Shown here piece by piece: positions 28,345-37,555 of a DNA stretch of 64,000 bases. The DNA comes from Campylobacter taeniopygiae (GTDB lineage Bacteria > Campylobacterota > Campylobacteria > Campylobacterales > Campylobacteraceae), in assembly GCF_005406225.1 (NCBI RefSeq), contig NZ_NXLY01000009.1, positions 17,007-81,006 of the forward strand. Reading direction: 5' to 3'. The position numbers and the translations under genes were made by a program. The first letter of the stretch is position 1, and each line of letters begins with the position of its first letter. The notes beneath the pieces were generated by a model that saw only the letters and a list, made by a program, of their open reading frames with translations, made no database searches and was not told the DNA's origin.

Positions 28345-28866
28345 ATGGAAAAAGCTTTTGTCATAGTTGATTATCAAAATGATTTTATCAACGGAAGCTT
28401 AGGTTTTAAAAAAGCTTTAGAAATCAAAGAAAATATTCTTAATCACCTAAATCAAATCGATTTTAATACCACACATTTACTCATCACTTGTGATACACAT
28501 GATCAAAATTATTTAAAAAGCAAAGAAGGGTTAAACCTCCCTATAAAACATTGTATTAAAGATACTTTTGGTTGGAAAATGCCTGATGAATTTGATCCAT
28601 TTTTAAAAAAAGCTCATAAAATTTTTTATAAAAATGCTTTTGGTAGTTTAGAATTTGCTAATTTTATCAACCAAAATCCATATAAAGAAATTTATTTTTG
28701 CGGCCTTGTTTCACATATTTGTGTATTTTTTAACATTATCTTAGCTTTTAGTGCAAATCCTAATTCTAAGATTGTCTTATATCAAAATTCTACAGCCAGC
28801 TTTGATAATGATTTAGAACATTCAGCCTTTTGCCTACTTAAGGCCTATGGGGTTAAAATAATATAA
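28345..28866 (+). CDS. Isochorismatase-fold hydrolase, nicotinamidase-like
   Basis: Cysteine hydrolase of 173 residues. The catalytic triad of this family is visible as Asp9 (VIVDYQNDF), Lys96 (IFYKNAFGS) and Cys126 (GLVSHICV). Asp50, His52 (CDTHD) and His69 are candidate metal ligands as in nicotinamidase PncA. The substrate is not certain; nicotinamide is the leading guess. It lies 7 bases after the TtcA-like gene. Confidence 0.78.
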   Translation: MEKAFVIVDYQNDFINGSLGFKKALEIKENILNHLNQIDFNTTHLLITCDTHDQNYLKSKEGLNLPIKHCIKDTFGWKMPDEFDPFLKKAHKIFYKNAFGSLEFANFINQNPYKEIYFCGLVSHICVFFNIILAFSANPNSKIVLYQNSTASFDNDLEHSAFCLLKAYGVKII

Positions 28867-28890
28867 ATTAATTTCTTATTTGGTTGATAA

Positions 28891-29505
28891 ATGCAAGGTT
28901 TTATACTTCATACTCAAAAGGTAAAAGATGAGGATTTGATTGTTTCCATTTTAAGCCCAAAGAAATTCATAAAAACTTATCGTTTTTATGGACTCAGACA
29001 TTCTAGCATTTTAAATGGATATAAAATCGACTTTTCCTTAGATGAGCATCCAAGTTTTTTGCCAAGACTTAAAGATGTATTGCATTTAAATTTTTCTTGG
29101 ATTTTAGACAGAGAAAAAATGTTTATTTGGCAGGAATTTATTCGTCTTTTATTTAACCATTTAAAAGATACAGAAACGATTGAAGAGTTTTATTTTTTAC
29201 TTTTGGAAGAATGTGTTAAGCGCTTTGAAAGGCAAAATCCTAAAAGAGTCATAGTGGATGCTTATCTTAAAATTTTAGAATTTGAAGGTCGGCTGCGCCA
29301 AGATTTTATTTGTTTTTCTTGTGAAGAAAAAATTCAAGATCAAATCACCCTTATAAGAGCTTTTTTGCCTTCACATAGTCATTGTGCCCTAGGATATGAA
29401 TTTAAAGAAGAAAAAATTAAATATTTTTATAAAAATAAAAATTGTCGAATTTTTGACGATAGGGAAATACAAAATTTATACAATTTAATCAAGGAAGGTT
29501 TATGA
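28891..29505 (+). CDS. recO: RecO-like recombination protein
   Basis: A 204-residue protein starting [23 protein letters not shown], the N-terminal OB-fold pattern of RecO, which loads RecA on gaps with RecR. A cysteine pair CFSC at about 141-144 and a further SHSHC resemble the zinc-binding part of RecO, though this version is shorter than E. coli RecO (242 residues). Campylobacterota RecO is divergent, so the call is moderate. It overlaps ybeY by 4 bases. Confidence 0.7.
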   Translation: MQGFILHTQKVKDEDLIVSILSPKKFIKTYRFYGLRHSSILNGYKIDFSLDEHPSFLPRLKDVLHLNFSWILDREKMFIWQEFIRLLFNHLKDTETIEEFYFLLLEECVKRFERQNPKRVIVDAYLKILEFEGRLRQDFICFSCEEKIQDQITLIRAFLPSHSHCALGYEFKEEKIKYFYKNKNCRIFDDREIQNLYNLIKEGL

Positions 29506-29906
29506 TACTCAGTGATGAAAAATATGAATTTTTAGAAAAAATAGCGAATTTTTTAAGCCCAAAAGATGTTGAACTTGTTTTTGTTGATAGTCAGGAAATG
29601 CAAGAAATCAATCTAAGTCAAAGAAATCAAAATAAAACAACTGATGTTTTATCTTTCCCTCTTGAAAATATAGATGAAAATATCCCTCTAGGCTCCATAG
29701 TCATCAATACAGAACTAGCTAAAGAAAAAGCAAAAGAATTTGGACACAGCTATGAAGAAGAAATAAGTTTGTTATTTATTCACGCCATGCTTCATTTATT
29801 AGGTTTTGATCATGAAAAAGATAATGGAGAAATGCGAAAAAAAGAAGAAGAACTTATAAAATATTTTAAATTGCCTAAGAGTTTGATTATTAGAACTATG
29901 GATTGA
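29502..29906 (+). CDS. ybeY: Endoribonuclease YbeY
   Basis: Metal-dependent RNase for 16S rRNA 3'-end maturation and ribosome quality control, 134 residues. The zinc motif HxxxHxxxxxH is present as [11 protein letters not shown] near residues 94-104, and the family stretch [12 protein letters not shown] is intact. It ends the plus-strand housekeeping run started by fmt. Confidence 0.94.
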   Translation: MILSDEKYEFLEKIANFLSPKDVELVFVDSQEMQEINLSQRNQNKTTDVLSFPLENIDENIPLGSIVINTELAKEKAKEFGHSYEEEISLLFIHAMLHLLGFDHEKDNGEMRKKEEELIKYFKLPKSLIIRTMD

Positions 29907-29977
29907 AAATTTATTTTTTAATTTAATTATTTATAAATATTCTATTAATTTAAAATTTAATTATAAGATTTTTAAGG

Positions 29978-29983
29978 TATAAT
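29978..29983 (+). promoter_or_regulatory. -10 box of the anion transporter gene
   Basis: GGTATAAT in T-rich surroundings, 30 bases upstream of the transporter ATG; a ribosome binding site AAAAGGA follows at about 30000-30006. The gene therefore has its own promoter. Confidence 0.6.
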
Positions 29984-30012
29984 TTAGCTTTTATATTCTA
30001 AAAAGGATAATT

Positions 30013-31470
30013 ATGTTTTATGTAAAACTTTTGACACCTTTTATAGTTGGATTAATTATTTATTTTATTCCAATTCCAGAAGGTTTAAATTCTAATGCTT
30101 GGCTTTATTTTAGTATTTTTATAGGCCTTATTATTGGTTTGATTTTAGAACCGATTGCTCCAGCATTAATCGGAATTATAGCTGTCACTCTAGCTGTTTT
30201 ATTTAAAGTTGGACCTGTTGGTTCTAATAACATAGAAACCATTATTAAAGATTCTGTTGCAATAAAATGGGGATTATCAGGATTTTCTGATTCTGTAGTT
30301 TGGCTTATTTTTGCTGCTTTTACCATAGGACTTGGTTTTTCAAAAACAGGGCTAGGTGAGAGATTAGCCCTTTATCTCGTTTCAAAACTTGGAAAATCTA
30401 CCTTGGGTTTAGGTTATGCTATTGCTATAGTGGATTTGATTTTAGCTCCTTTCATTCCTAGTAATGCTGCAAGAAGTGGAGGAACAGTTTATCCTATAGT
30501 CAGCAATATCTCTCCTATGTTTGAAAGTTATGCGGATAAAAATCCTAGAAAAATCGGTGCTTATCTTGTATGGATGGGTCTAGCAAGTTCTTGTCTTACT
30601 AGTTCTATTTTTCTTACAGGTCAAGCTCCAAACCCACTTGCCCTCTCTTTGATCTCTAAAAATGGAGTTATGGTTGTAGATTGGCTTAGTTGGTTTTTAG
30701 CCTTTTTACCAGTAGGTTTAATACTTTTTGTTATTACTCCGATTTTGGGATATTTTATATACCCACCAGAAGTTAAAGGATCAAAAGAAATAGCTATTTG
30801 GGCAAATGAAAAATATCAAGCTCTAGGAAAGATGCCAACTTCTCAAATTTTTATGCTTCTTATTGCCCTTATTGGATTAGTGCTTTGGGTTGGATCAAGC
30901 TTTTTTAAAATCAATGCCACAACTACAGCTTTAATCATGATCATTTTAATGATAGCTTGTAAAATAATTACTTGGCAAGATTTTTTAGGCAATAAACCAG
31001 CTTGGAATACTCTTGTATGGTTCGCAACCCTTGTTACAATGGCAGGTGGGCTTAAAAATGTCGGATTTTTGGATTATTTGGCTAATTCTTTAGGACATAG
31101 ACTTTCAGGTTTTGAACCGTTCATTGCCACTATTTTACTTTTGATGTTATTTTCTTGGCTTAGATATTTCTTCGCTTCAGGAACTGCTTATGTTACAGCT
31201 ATCATCGCTGTTTTTGTATCTTTAGCTAGCTCTATTAAAGGTGTAAATCCGGCAGAAGTTATGCTAATACTTACATTACCGATGGGCTTTATGGGTATTA
31301 TCACTCCTTATGGAACAGGCTCCTCTCCTTTATGGTTTGGAAGTAATTACATCAAAGGACCTCAATTTTTCTTACTGGGTGGAATATTTGCTGTAATTTA
31401 CATGGCAATTTATTTTCTTGTAGGAATTCCTTGGATCGGATTTATAATACCTCATCTTAACTTTCATTAA
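30013..31470 (+). CDS. DASS-family anion/dicarboxylate transporter
   Basis: Inner-membrane transporter of 485 residues with about twelve hydrophobic segments, of the SLC13/CitT group that moves di- or tricarboxylates with sodium or by exchange. The two family hallmarks are present: APFIPSNAARSGGTVYPIV (SNT-type motif near residue 148) and the repeat-symmetric TPYGTGSSPLWFGSNYIKGPQFFLLG near 435. Substrate cannot be read from sequence. It lies alone between ybeY and the convergent trxB, at a place where C. jejuni NCTC 11168 as I recall has other genes. Confidence 0.88.
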   Translation: MFYVKLLTPFIVGLIIYFIPIPEGLNSNAWLYFSIFIGLIIGLILEPIAPALIGIIAVTLAVLFKVGPVGSNNIETIIKDSVAIKWGLSGFSDSVVWLIFAAFTIGLGFSKTGLGERLALYLVSKLGKSTLGLGYAIAIVDLILAPFIPSNAARSGGTVYPIVSNISPMFESYADKNPRKIGAYLVWMGLASSCLTSSIFLTGQAPNPLALSLISKNGVMVVDWLSWFLAFLPVGLILFVITPILGYFIYPPEVKGSKEIAIWANEKYQALGKMPTSQIFMLLIALIGLVLWVGSSFFKINATTTALIMIILMIACKIITWQDFLGNKPAWNTLVWFATLVTMAGGLKNVGFLDYLANSLGHRLSGFEPFIATILLLMLFSWLRYFFASGTAYVTAIIAVFVSLASSIKGVNPAEVMLILTLPMGFMGIITPYGTGSSPLWFGSNYIKGPQFFLLGGIFAVIYMAIYFLVGIPWIGFIIPHLNFH

Positions 31471-31475
31471 AAATT

Positions 31476-31503
31476 AATTTTTCTCCTTTGTTGGAGAAAA
31501 ATT
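31476..31503. terminator. Bidirectional terminator between the anion transporter and trxB
   Basis: AATTTTTCTCC and GGAGAAAAATT form a perfect 11-bp stem around a TTTGTT loop, 5 bases after the transporter stop. A/T-rich outer pairs would provide U-runs in both directions, fitting the convergent genes on either side. Confidence 0.75.
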
Positions 31504-31565
31504 GATCTCTTAAGAAATATTTTAAAGATTTCAAAATTAAGTTAGAAATTTTCTAACCTAAAAAA

Positions 31566-32504
31566 TTAATGCAAGCTTTCTATATAAGCCATAGCACTAA
31601 GTGCAGCTATAGCACCATCCCCTGCAGCACAAATGACTTGCTTAGGAGCATCTTTTCTCAAATCCCCTGCAGCAAAAAGTCCTGAGATATTTGTTTGCAT
31701 TTTAAGATCAACACTTACTTGACCGCCTTCTTCCATAGCACATAAAAATTGACCGTTGTCTTGCTTTAAAATTTCATTTCTTACATTTAAACCAACAAAA
31801 GTAAAAATTCCTGGAACTTTTAAATCTCTAATATTGCCATCTTTTAATTTTACTTTTACTCCACTCACTCCCATTTTATCGCCATAAACCTCATCAATAC
31901 TTGCACTAGTAATCAATTCAATTTTCCCATTTTTCTTAACTTTTTCAACTGTTGAAGGAGCAGCTCTAAATTCATCTCTACGATGGATAAGATAGACTTT
32001 AGAGCAGATATTAGCAAGATATAAAGATTCCTCTAATGCCGTATCACCGCCACCTAAAACTGCAACTTCTTTATTTTTGTAGAAAAATCCATCACATGTT
32101 GCACAAGTACTCACTCCTTTTCCAAAAAATTCATCTTCTCCCTTAAAACCAGCTCTTTTAGGAGCTGATCCTGTGCAAACAATTACAGCTTTTGCTGTTT
32201 GTGTTTTTCCGCCTTCTAATTTAATCGTAAAAGTTTTATCATCATTTTGCAAAATTTGTTCTACACCAACCATTTCATGTTTAAGTCCAAAACGCATACA
32301 TTGTTCATTCCAAGGAGCCATAAAAGAAATCCCATCCATAACTTGTGCCACACCTGGATAATTTTCAATTTCGGAACTTGAAGTAATTTGCCCCCCTGGC
32401 ATACCTTTTTCAAACATCACTACATTTTTTAAGCCGCCACGAGTCGCGTAAAGACCGGCACTAAGACCGGCAGGGCCTCCACCTATAATTGCTAAATCTA
32501 ACAT
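31566..32504 (-). CDS. trxB: Thioredoxin reductase
   Basis: NADPH-dependent flavoprotein that reduces thioredoxin, 312 residues. FAD-binding [17 protein letters not shown] is at 8-24, the redox pair is Cys134-Cys137 (CATC), the NADPH region is [14 protein letters not shown], and the C-terminal FAD motif reads AAGDLR. AAGGAAATTAT precedes the ATG. trxA lies upstream on the same strand, with a hairpin in between. Confidence 0.96.
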   Translation of the reverse strand: MLDLAIIGGGPAGLSAGLYATRGGLKNVVMFEKGMPGGQITSSSEIENYPGVAQVMDGISFMAPWNEQCMRFGLKHEMVGVEQILQNDDKTFTIKLEGGKTQTAKAVIVCTGSAPKRAGFKGEDEFFGKGVSTCATCDGFFYKNKEVAVLGGGDTALEESLYLANICSKVYLIHRRDEFRAAPSTVEKVKKNGKIELITSASIDEVYGDKMGVSGVKVKLKDGNIRDLKVPGIFTFVGLNVRNEILKQDNGQFLCAMEEGGQVSVDLKMQTNISGLFAAGDLRKDAPKQVICAAGDGAIAALSAMAYIESLH

Positions 32505-32604
32505 ATAATTTCCTTTTATTTTTATTTTTTATCAGTAATAATATAAAAATTATTCTTAATAGTAGATAATAAAAATTATTATTTAGTATAAATTTGAAAT
32601 TTGA

Positions 32605-32630
32605 AAAAAGCTAGCATATGCCAGCTTTTT
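32605..32630 (-). terminator. Hairpin between trxA and trxB
   Basis: AAAAAGCT at 32605-32612 pairs with AGCTTTTT at 32623-32630, extended inward by GCAT/ATGC after one mismatch. On the minus strand the hairpin is followed by T residues, so it probably ends most trxA transcripts about 5 bases after the stop codon; trxB would then rely on the 75-base AT-rich gap for a promoter or on read-through. Confidence 0.7.
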
Positions 32631-32634
32631 AAGA

Positions 32635-32949
32635 TTAAAGTAGAGAATTAAGTTTATCAGTAATAGCTTGTTTTGACTGTGCGCCTACAAGTTGATCTAC
32701 AACCTCTCCATTTTTAAAAAATATCAAAGTAGGAATTGATCTTACTCCGTATTCTGCTGCTAAATCACCTTGCTCATCTGTATTGATTTTGCAAATTTTT
32801 GCCTTTCCATCAAAATCATTTGCAAGTTCATCAATCACAGGAGCAAGCATTCTGCAAGGCCCACACCAAGGAGCCCAAAAGTCAACTAAAGCAACACCTT
32901 CTTTTACTTGTGAAAAATTTTCAGAAGTTAATTCTATATACTTTCCCAT
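32635..32949 (-). CDS. trxA: Thioredoxin
   Basis: Small disulfide reductase, 104 residues, with the active site WCGPC (Cys29 and Cys32), the buried Asp in ALVDFWAPW, and the cis-proline region RSIPTLIFFKNGE. GAAAGGAAAAA precedes the start. It donates electrons to ribonucleotide reductase, peroxidases and methionine sulfoxide reductases and is recycled by the adjacent trxB product. Confidence 0.96.
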   Translation of the reverse strand: MGKYIELTSENFSQVKEGVALVDFWAPWCGPCRMLAPVIDELANDFDGKAKICKINTDEQGDLAAEYGVRSIPTLIFFKNGEVVDQLVGAQSKQAITDKLNSLL

Positions 32950-33002
32950 TTTTTTCCTTTCGTAGTTTTATCTAATTTTAATTTATTTTTTTAAATATCA
33001 GC

Positions 33003-33341
33003 TTAAAAACTAATATTTTGAATAAATTCTATTATATTATCCTTAATGCAAATTAGATCAACTTGAAAATCATGATTTAATCTTTTTTTTAAAAGATAAA
33101 CTTCAATAGTTTTGATGATTTTTTGATATTTATTATAATCAAAACGTTCATAAACATCATAATTATTTTGAGTGAATTTAACTTCTATAAAATGCAATAT
33201 ATCATCTTTTATAGCAATAATATCAATTTCGCCAAATTTGGAGTGAAAATTTCTTTCTAAAATAGTAAAATTATGCTTTTTTAAAAAAATACAAGCCTTA
33301 TCTTCTCCTTTGATGCCATCAAGATAAGCTTTTAATCCCAT
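33003..33341 (-). CDS. YraN/UPF0102 family nuclease-like protein
   Basis: A 112-residue protein of the UPF0102 family, which has a restriction-endonuclease-like fold and no settled function. The core residues are visible: the early Glu in GIKGEDKACIFL, then FGEIDIIAI and HFIEVKF, which together give the E-D-ExK pattern. It directly adjoins hom without a gap, so the two are probably translated from one message. Confidence 0.85.
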   Translation of the reverse strand: MGLKAYLDGIKGEDKACIFLKKHNFTILERNFHSKFGEIDIIAIKDDILHFIEVKFTQNNYDVYERFDYNKYQKIIKTIEVYLLKKRLNHDFQVDLICIKDNIIEFIQNISF

Positions 33342-34589
33342 TTATTCTTCTATACGCATCATAAAAGGTTTATCTTTAATGAAGTCTTGTTTTTCCAATA
33401 TTTCAAGCAAAGCTTTGATACTTTTTTCATAGGTAAAATGCGTAGTAAAGAATAAAGTAGCATGATTTTCATTTTTTTTAGATTTTTGTAAAAAACTATC
33501 TATTGAAATTAAATTTTTAGACATAAGCTGTGTAATTTCAGACAATACACCTATTCTATCTTCAACTTTAATTCTTAAATAATATTTTGTATAAATTTCC
33601 TCTTGTTTTAAAAGTTTAAATTCGATATTTTTTCTAAAACCTAACATAGGTGATTTAAGATTTTCTTTTGCAATATCAATAAGATCTGAAATAACCGCAC
33701 TTGCAGTTGCCATTCCTCCGGCACCAGCTCCATAATACAAGCTCTCTCCTAGCAAATCTCCTTCGATAGAAACCGCATTCATCACTCCATCTACTTTTGA
33801 AAGGATTTTATCTTTGCTGATCATGGTAGGATGAATTCTTAATTCCACGCAAGAATTTTTTAACTTAGCAATGCCTAAAAGCTTAATTGTAAAATCAAAC
33901 TCTTTAGCAAAATACATATCTTCAGATCCTATATTTTCAATACCCTCGATTAAAATATCTTCAGGTTTAGCATCAAGATGATAAGCAATACTGGCCAAGA
34001 TTAAAAGTTTATGGGCTGCATCTTTACCTTGTATATCAAAACTTGGATCTGATTCAGCATAACCTAACTCTTGGGCTTTTTTTAAGGCATTGTTAAAATC
34101 CATTCCTTGCTGCATACAAGTTAAAATATAATTGCAAGTTCCATTTAAAATACCTTTTATGCCTATTATATTATTAGCGCTCAAGCCCTCTTTTAAAACT
34201 TTAATAATCGGAATACCGCCAGCCACACTAGCTTCATATCCAAAAGCTAAATTTTTAGCCAAATTTTCAAGCTCGTAACGATGATAAGCTAATAAAGCTT
34301 TATTAGCCGTTACAACGCTTTTTCCTTTTTTTAAAATTTCGCTTATAAGTTCAAAAGGTTTATCAATTCCGCCCATGACTTCAACAAAAACATCGATATC
34401 ATCTCGGTTTAAAATTTCATTAAAATCCGTTGTTACTGGAATTAAAACATTATTTTTTGGAGTTTTTGCCAAAGCAATTACAGGAATAATATCCTGCCCA
34501 CATCTTGCCTTAATGATTTTTTGATTTTCCAATAAAGTTTTAACAACTGCACTGCCTACAGTTCCATAACCTAAAATCGCTACTTTCAT
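33342..34589 (-). CDS. hom: Homoserine dehydrogenase
   Basis: Reduces aspartate semialdehyde to homoserine in the threonine/methionine pathway, 415 residues. The NAD(P) fold opens AILGYGTVGSAVVKTL; the catalytic region has NGTCNYILTCMQQG, GYAESDPSFDIQGKDAAHKL and the Lys of that stretch. The C-terminal ACT domain (DRIGVLSEITQLM, about 345-400) is likely the threonine feedback site. The gene lies 3 bases after the aminotransferase gene. Confidence 0.95.
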   Translation of the reverse strand: MKVAILGYGTVGSAVVKTLLENQKIIKARCGQDIIPVIALAKTPKNNVLIPVTTDFNEILNRDDIDVFVEVMGGIDKPFELISEILKKGKSVVTANKALLAYHRYELENLAKNLAFGYEASVAGGIPIIKVLKEGLSANNIIGIKGILNGTCNYILTCMQQGMDFNNALKKAQELGYAESDPSFDIQGKDAAHKLLILASIAYHLDAKPEDILIEGIENIGSEDMYFAKEFDFTIKLLGIAKLKNSCVELRIHPTMISKDKILSKVDGVMNAVSIEGDLLGESLYYGAGAGGMATASAVISDLIDIAKENLKSPMLGFRKNIEFKLLKQEEIYTKYYLRIKVEDRIGVLSEITQLMSKNLISIDSFLQKSKKNENHATLFFTTHFTYEKSIKALLEILEKQDFIKDKPFMMRIEE

Positions 34590-34592
34590 TAA

Positions 34593-35795
34593 TTATTCTT
34601 TAAGATATTTTTTTATATTTCTCGCAGCTTGTCGTATGCGATTTTCATTTTCAATTAAAGCGATACGCACATAATCATCACCCGCTTCTCCAAAGCCAAC
34701 CCCTGGACTAACAGCCACATTGGCTTCTTGTAAAAGTTGCTTTGAAAATTCTAAACTTTTTAAATGAGCTTTTTGAGGTGGAAGTTTAGCCCAAACAAAC
34801 ATACTTGCATTAGGTTTAAATAAATTCCAACCTATATTAGAAAAAGATTCGATTAAAACCTGCATTCTTTTTTCATAATTTAATCTGATATTTTCAACAC
34901 AGCTTTGATCGGAATTTAATGCAACCGTTGCTGCTACTTGTATAGGAGTGTACATCCCATAATCAAACCAAGACTTAATTTTTTTCAAAGCACTGATTAA
35001 ACGCTTATTTCCTACAACAAATCCAACTCTCCAACCGGCCATATTGTAAGATTTTGAAAGAGTATAAGTTTCCACAGCTACATCCTTAGCACCATCAATT
35101 TCTAAAATTGAAGGAGTTTTGTAGGAATTGTATGTTAAATCAGCATAGGCGATATCTGAAATAATATAAAATCTTTCTTTTTTTGCAATTTGAACTAATC
35201 TTTCATAAAAACTTTTTTCACAAGTAACTGTTGTAGGATTATGTGGAAAATTAACAACTAAATATTTAGGTCTTGGAACGCTTTCTTGCAAGGTTGTGTT
35301 TAAAATTTGAAAGAATTTATCCTCATCTAATTCAAATTGATCATTATAAGCTAAAGGCATTTTAACCATATTGCCCCCAGCTATTATAAAAGCTTGAGTG
35401 TGTATAGGATAAGCAGGAGTTGGGACTATAGCCACATCACCTGGATTAATCACCGCTCTAGCAAGATTAACAAATCCTTCTTTAGAACCCATAGTAGCAA
35501 CAACTTCACTTTCAGGATCAAGACTAACATTATATTTTCTTTTATACCAATCACAAATTGCTAATCTTAATTTAAAAATTCCAATCGAAGCAGAATATCC
35601 TGAGGTTTTATCTTTGTTGGCACTTTCGCATAATTTATCAATAATATGCTGCGGAGTTTTTCCATCTGGGTTTCCCATAGAAAAATCAATGATATCTTTC
35701 CCTAAACGCCTTGCATTCATTTTTATCGCATTAACTTCAGCAAAAACATAATTAGGTAATCTTTCTATAGTGTTAAAACGAATTTCATCAAACAT
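34593..35795 (-). CDS. alaC: AlaC-like PLP aminotransferase
   Basis: Class I/II PLP aminotransferase of 400 residues. It resembles E. coli AlaC along its length as I remember it: IDFSMGNPDGKTPQHIIDKLC near the start, NFPHNPTT, DIAYADL, and the PLP lysine in TLSKSYNMAGWRVGF. AlaC makes alanine from pyruvate and glutamate. Other substrates (for example aspartate) cannot be excluded; position next to hom would also suit aspartate-family metabolism. Confidence 0.85.
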   Translation of the reverse strand: MFDEIRFNTIERLPNYVFAEVNAIKMNARRLGKDIIDFSMGNPDGKTPQHIIDKLCESANKDKTSGYSASIGIFKLRLAICDWYKRKYNVSLDPESEVVATMGSKEGFVNLARAVINPGDVAIVPTPAYPIHTQAFIIAGGNMVKMPLAYNDQFELDEDKFFQILNTTLQESVPRPKYLVVNFPHNPTTVTCEKSFYERLVQIAKKERFYIISDIAYADLTYNSYKTPSILEIDGAKDVAVETYTLSKSYNMAGWRVGFVVGNKRLISALKKIKSWFDYGMYTPIQVAATVALNSDQSCVENIRLNYEKRMQVLIESFSNIGWNLFKPNASMFVWAKLPPQKAHLKSLEFSKQLLQEANVAVSPGVGFGEAGDDYVRIALIENENRIRQAARNIKKYLKE

Positions 35796-35804
35796 TTTTT
35801 TCCT

Positions 35805-36611
35805 TTATTTTTTCAAAAGTACTTTTAAACCTCTGCGGATATTATCTAAACTATACATATCACTCACTATAACATAAACCGATCCACTTGGAATGAATTC
35901 TTCAAAATGGTTATTTTGTTCATTATTTTTTATGCTTTTAATCAAATTAAGATTTTTATCCAAAAATAATACTTTAGGGAACCAAAAATCAGCATCATTT
36001 GCATCTATAATTAGTTTAGAAGCATTTTTGGTTGTGAAAATATAATCCTTAAGAGGTCTTTCCAAAACAGTTAAAGAATTTAAAGCGATATTAACATTAG
36101 TGTCTAATTTTGCATTATCAAAATTTAAATCATATTGATAAAAATAAGGTCCTATTTGTTTGATATTATCTATATAAACTGAATTTTTTTTCAATAATCT
36201 GTACAAAGTTCCTGGATCTAATATATATTGAGAATCAACTTGCACTGTATAATCGATATTTCCCTCATGTAAAATTAATTCCGTAGGAATAAAATAAACA
36301 TATCCACCTTCAATCAAAGCATCGGATAAAATTTTAAAAAAAACAACCGAATCAGCTTTAGCTCTAAAATTTAATTTTAAAGTTTGAGAATTGGATAAAT
36401 TTAAATTAAGCAAAGAGTTAATTTTTAAAACTCTTGAAATTTTGGCAATATCCAAATTTCCCTTATTATCTAAATAAGAAGAATTTGCAAACAAAAGCTT
36501 AAGTTGAGAATTTTTACTGGCATCATTGACTAAATTTTGAGCCAATTCCAAACTTGAAACCGCAAAAGCTGTCTGTATAAAAAATAAAAAAAGAAAAACT
36601 ATTCTTACCAT
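35805..36611 (-). CDS. Unknown secreted periplasmic protein paired with a RodZ-like gene
   Basis: A 268-residue protein with an N-terminal signal peptide (1-17, ending TAFA) and no family I recognise. The mature part is rich in Asn, Leu and Ile with alternating beta-like stretches, for example SSLELAQNLVNDASKNSQLK and YVIVSDMYSLDNIRRGLKVLL at the C-terminus. Its start overlaps the upstream RodZ-like gene by 7 bases, so both products probably act together at the envelope. It corresponds by position to C. jejuni Cj0151c. Confidence 0.75.
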   Translation of the reverse strand: MVRIVFLFLFFIQTAFAVSSLELAQNLVNDASKNSQLKLLFANSSYLDNKGNLDIAKISRVLKINSLLNLNLSNSQTLKLNFRAKADSVVFFKILSDALIEGGYVYFIPTELILHEGNIDYTVQVDSQYILDPGTLYRLLKKNSVYIDNIKQIGPYFYQYDLNFDNAKLDTNVNIALNSLTVLERPLKDYIFTTKNASKLIIDANDADFWFPKVLFLDKNLNLIKSIKNNEQNNHFEEFIPSGSVYVIVSDMYSLDNIRRGLKVLLKK

Positions 36612-37555
36612 TCTCTACCTTTGTTAAGCTTCATAAATTCACTCAAAGAAATACTTTTGATTTTACCATCTTTAATCAAAAAACGCTTAGGATTACCTAT
36701 TGGGAATTGATGTTCTTTATTATTTTCATCAATAACACTTAAAGCAGAAGGACCTGTTAAAATCAACTGATCAGTATCCAAAGGAAGAGTAAAATCTTGA
36801 CTTTTTACAAAACTTGTTTTTTTATATTTTTGTAACTCAATAACACCAATCCAAGTTTTAGTAGAAATTTTAAAATAAGCATTTTTATTAACACTTTCTA
36901 TCGGGGTATTTTGTTCTTCAGGTTTGACATCCTCGACAGTTGTATTATTTTCTATCGTTGTATTTTCATCTGTTTCTTGAGTTATATTTTGAGTTATATT
37001 TTGTTCTTGCTCTTGAATATCTTGTTCATTAGATACAATTTCAGAACTTGTGTTTTCATCTGATTTTTCTTTAGCCTTGTTATCGATTACAACGACATTA
37101 CTTTCTAAAGATTTTAAATTGTTTTGTGCTTGTCCTATGATATCTACAACTGCTGGACTAGAATTATTTTGTTCATTTTTAAAAAAAACTTTAATCGCAT
37201 CAAAATAATAAATCCCTAAAGCTAGAATAATAGCCACAATGCAAAGCACAATCAAAACACCAAAATTGGTTGATTTTTGATGATAAGCATCAAGCTTTGG
37301 GGTTGCAATTTTTATATTATTGTTTTTAATCGTATTTAAATTATTTTCATTTAAATAAGCTTCATACTCTTCATTAAAATCAGTAAAATCAAGATCATAT
37401 TCTCGACTCAAAATTTTTATAAAACCTTTTACATTAAAACGATGTAAAGTTGAAAAATCTTTTTTAATTAAGGCATTTAAAAAATCAAGTTCAATTTGTG
37501 TTTTATCCACAACTTCTTTTAAATTCAAATCTTCAATTTTTTTCCAATTAAGCAT
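36605..37555 (-). CDS. RodZ-like membrane protein
   Basis: A 316-residue bitopic protein. Residues 10-60 (LKEVVDKTQIELDFLNALIKKDFSTLHR, then VKGFIKILSREYDLD) match the layout of the RodZ helix-turn-helix that binds MreB: HTH followed by V-x-GF. A membrane segment follows at about 97-118, then a Glu/Asn/Thr-rich linker with repeated NITQ and TTIEN-type stretches, and a C-terminal beta-rich domain ending IKSISLSEFMKLNKGREW. I infer a cell-shape role; formally uncharacterised. It overlaps genes on both sides by 7 to 8 bases. Confidence 0.68.
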   Translation of the reverse strand: MLNWKKIEDLNLKEVVDKTQIELDFLNALIKKDFSTLHRFNVKGFIKILSREYDLDFTDFNEEYEAYLNENNLNTIKNNNIKIATPKLDAYHQKSTNFGVLIVLCIVAIILALGIYYFDAIKVFFKNEQNNSSPAVVDIIGQAQNNLKSLESNVVVIDNKAKEKSDENTSSEIVSNEQDIQEQEQNITQNITQETDENTTIENNTTVEDVKPEEQNTPIESVNKNAYFKISTKTWIGVIELQKYKKTSFVKSQDFTLPLDTDQLILTGPSALSVIDENNKEHQFPIGNPKRFLIKDGKIKSISLSEFMKLNKGREW

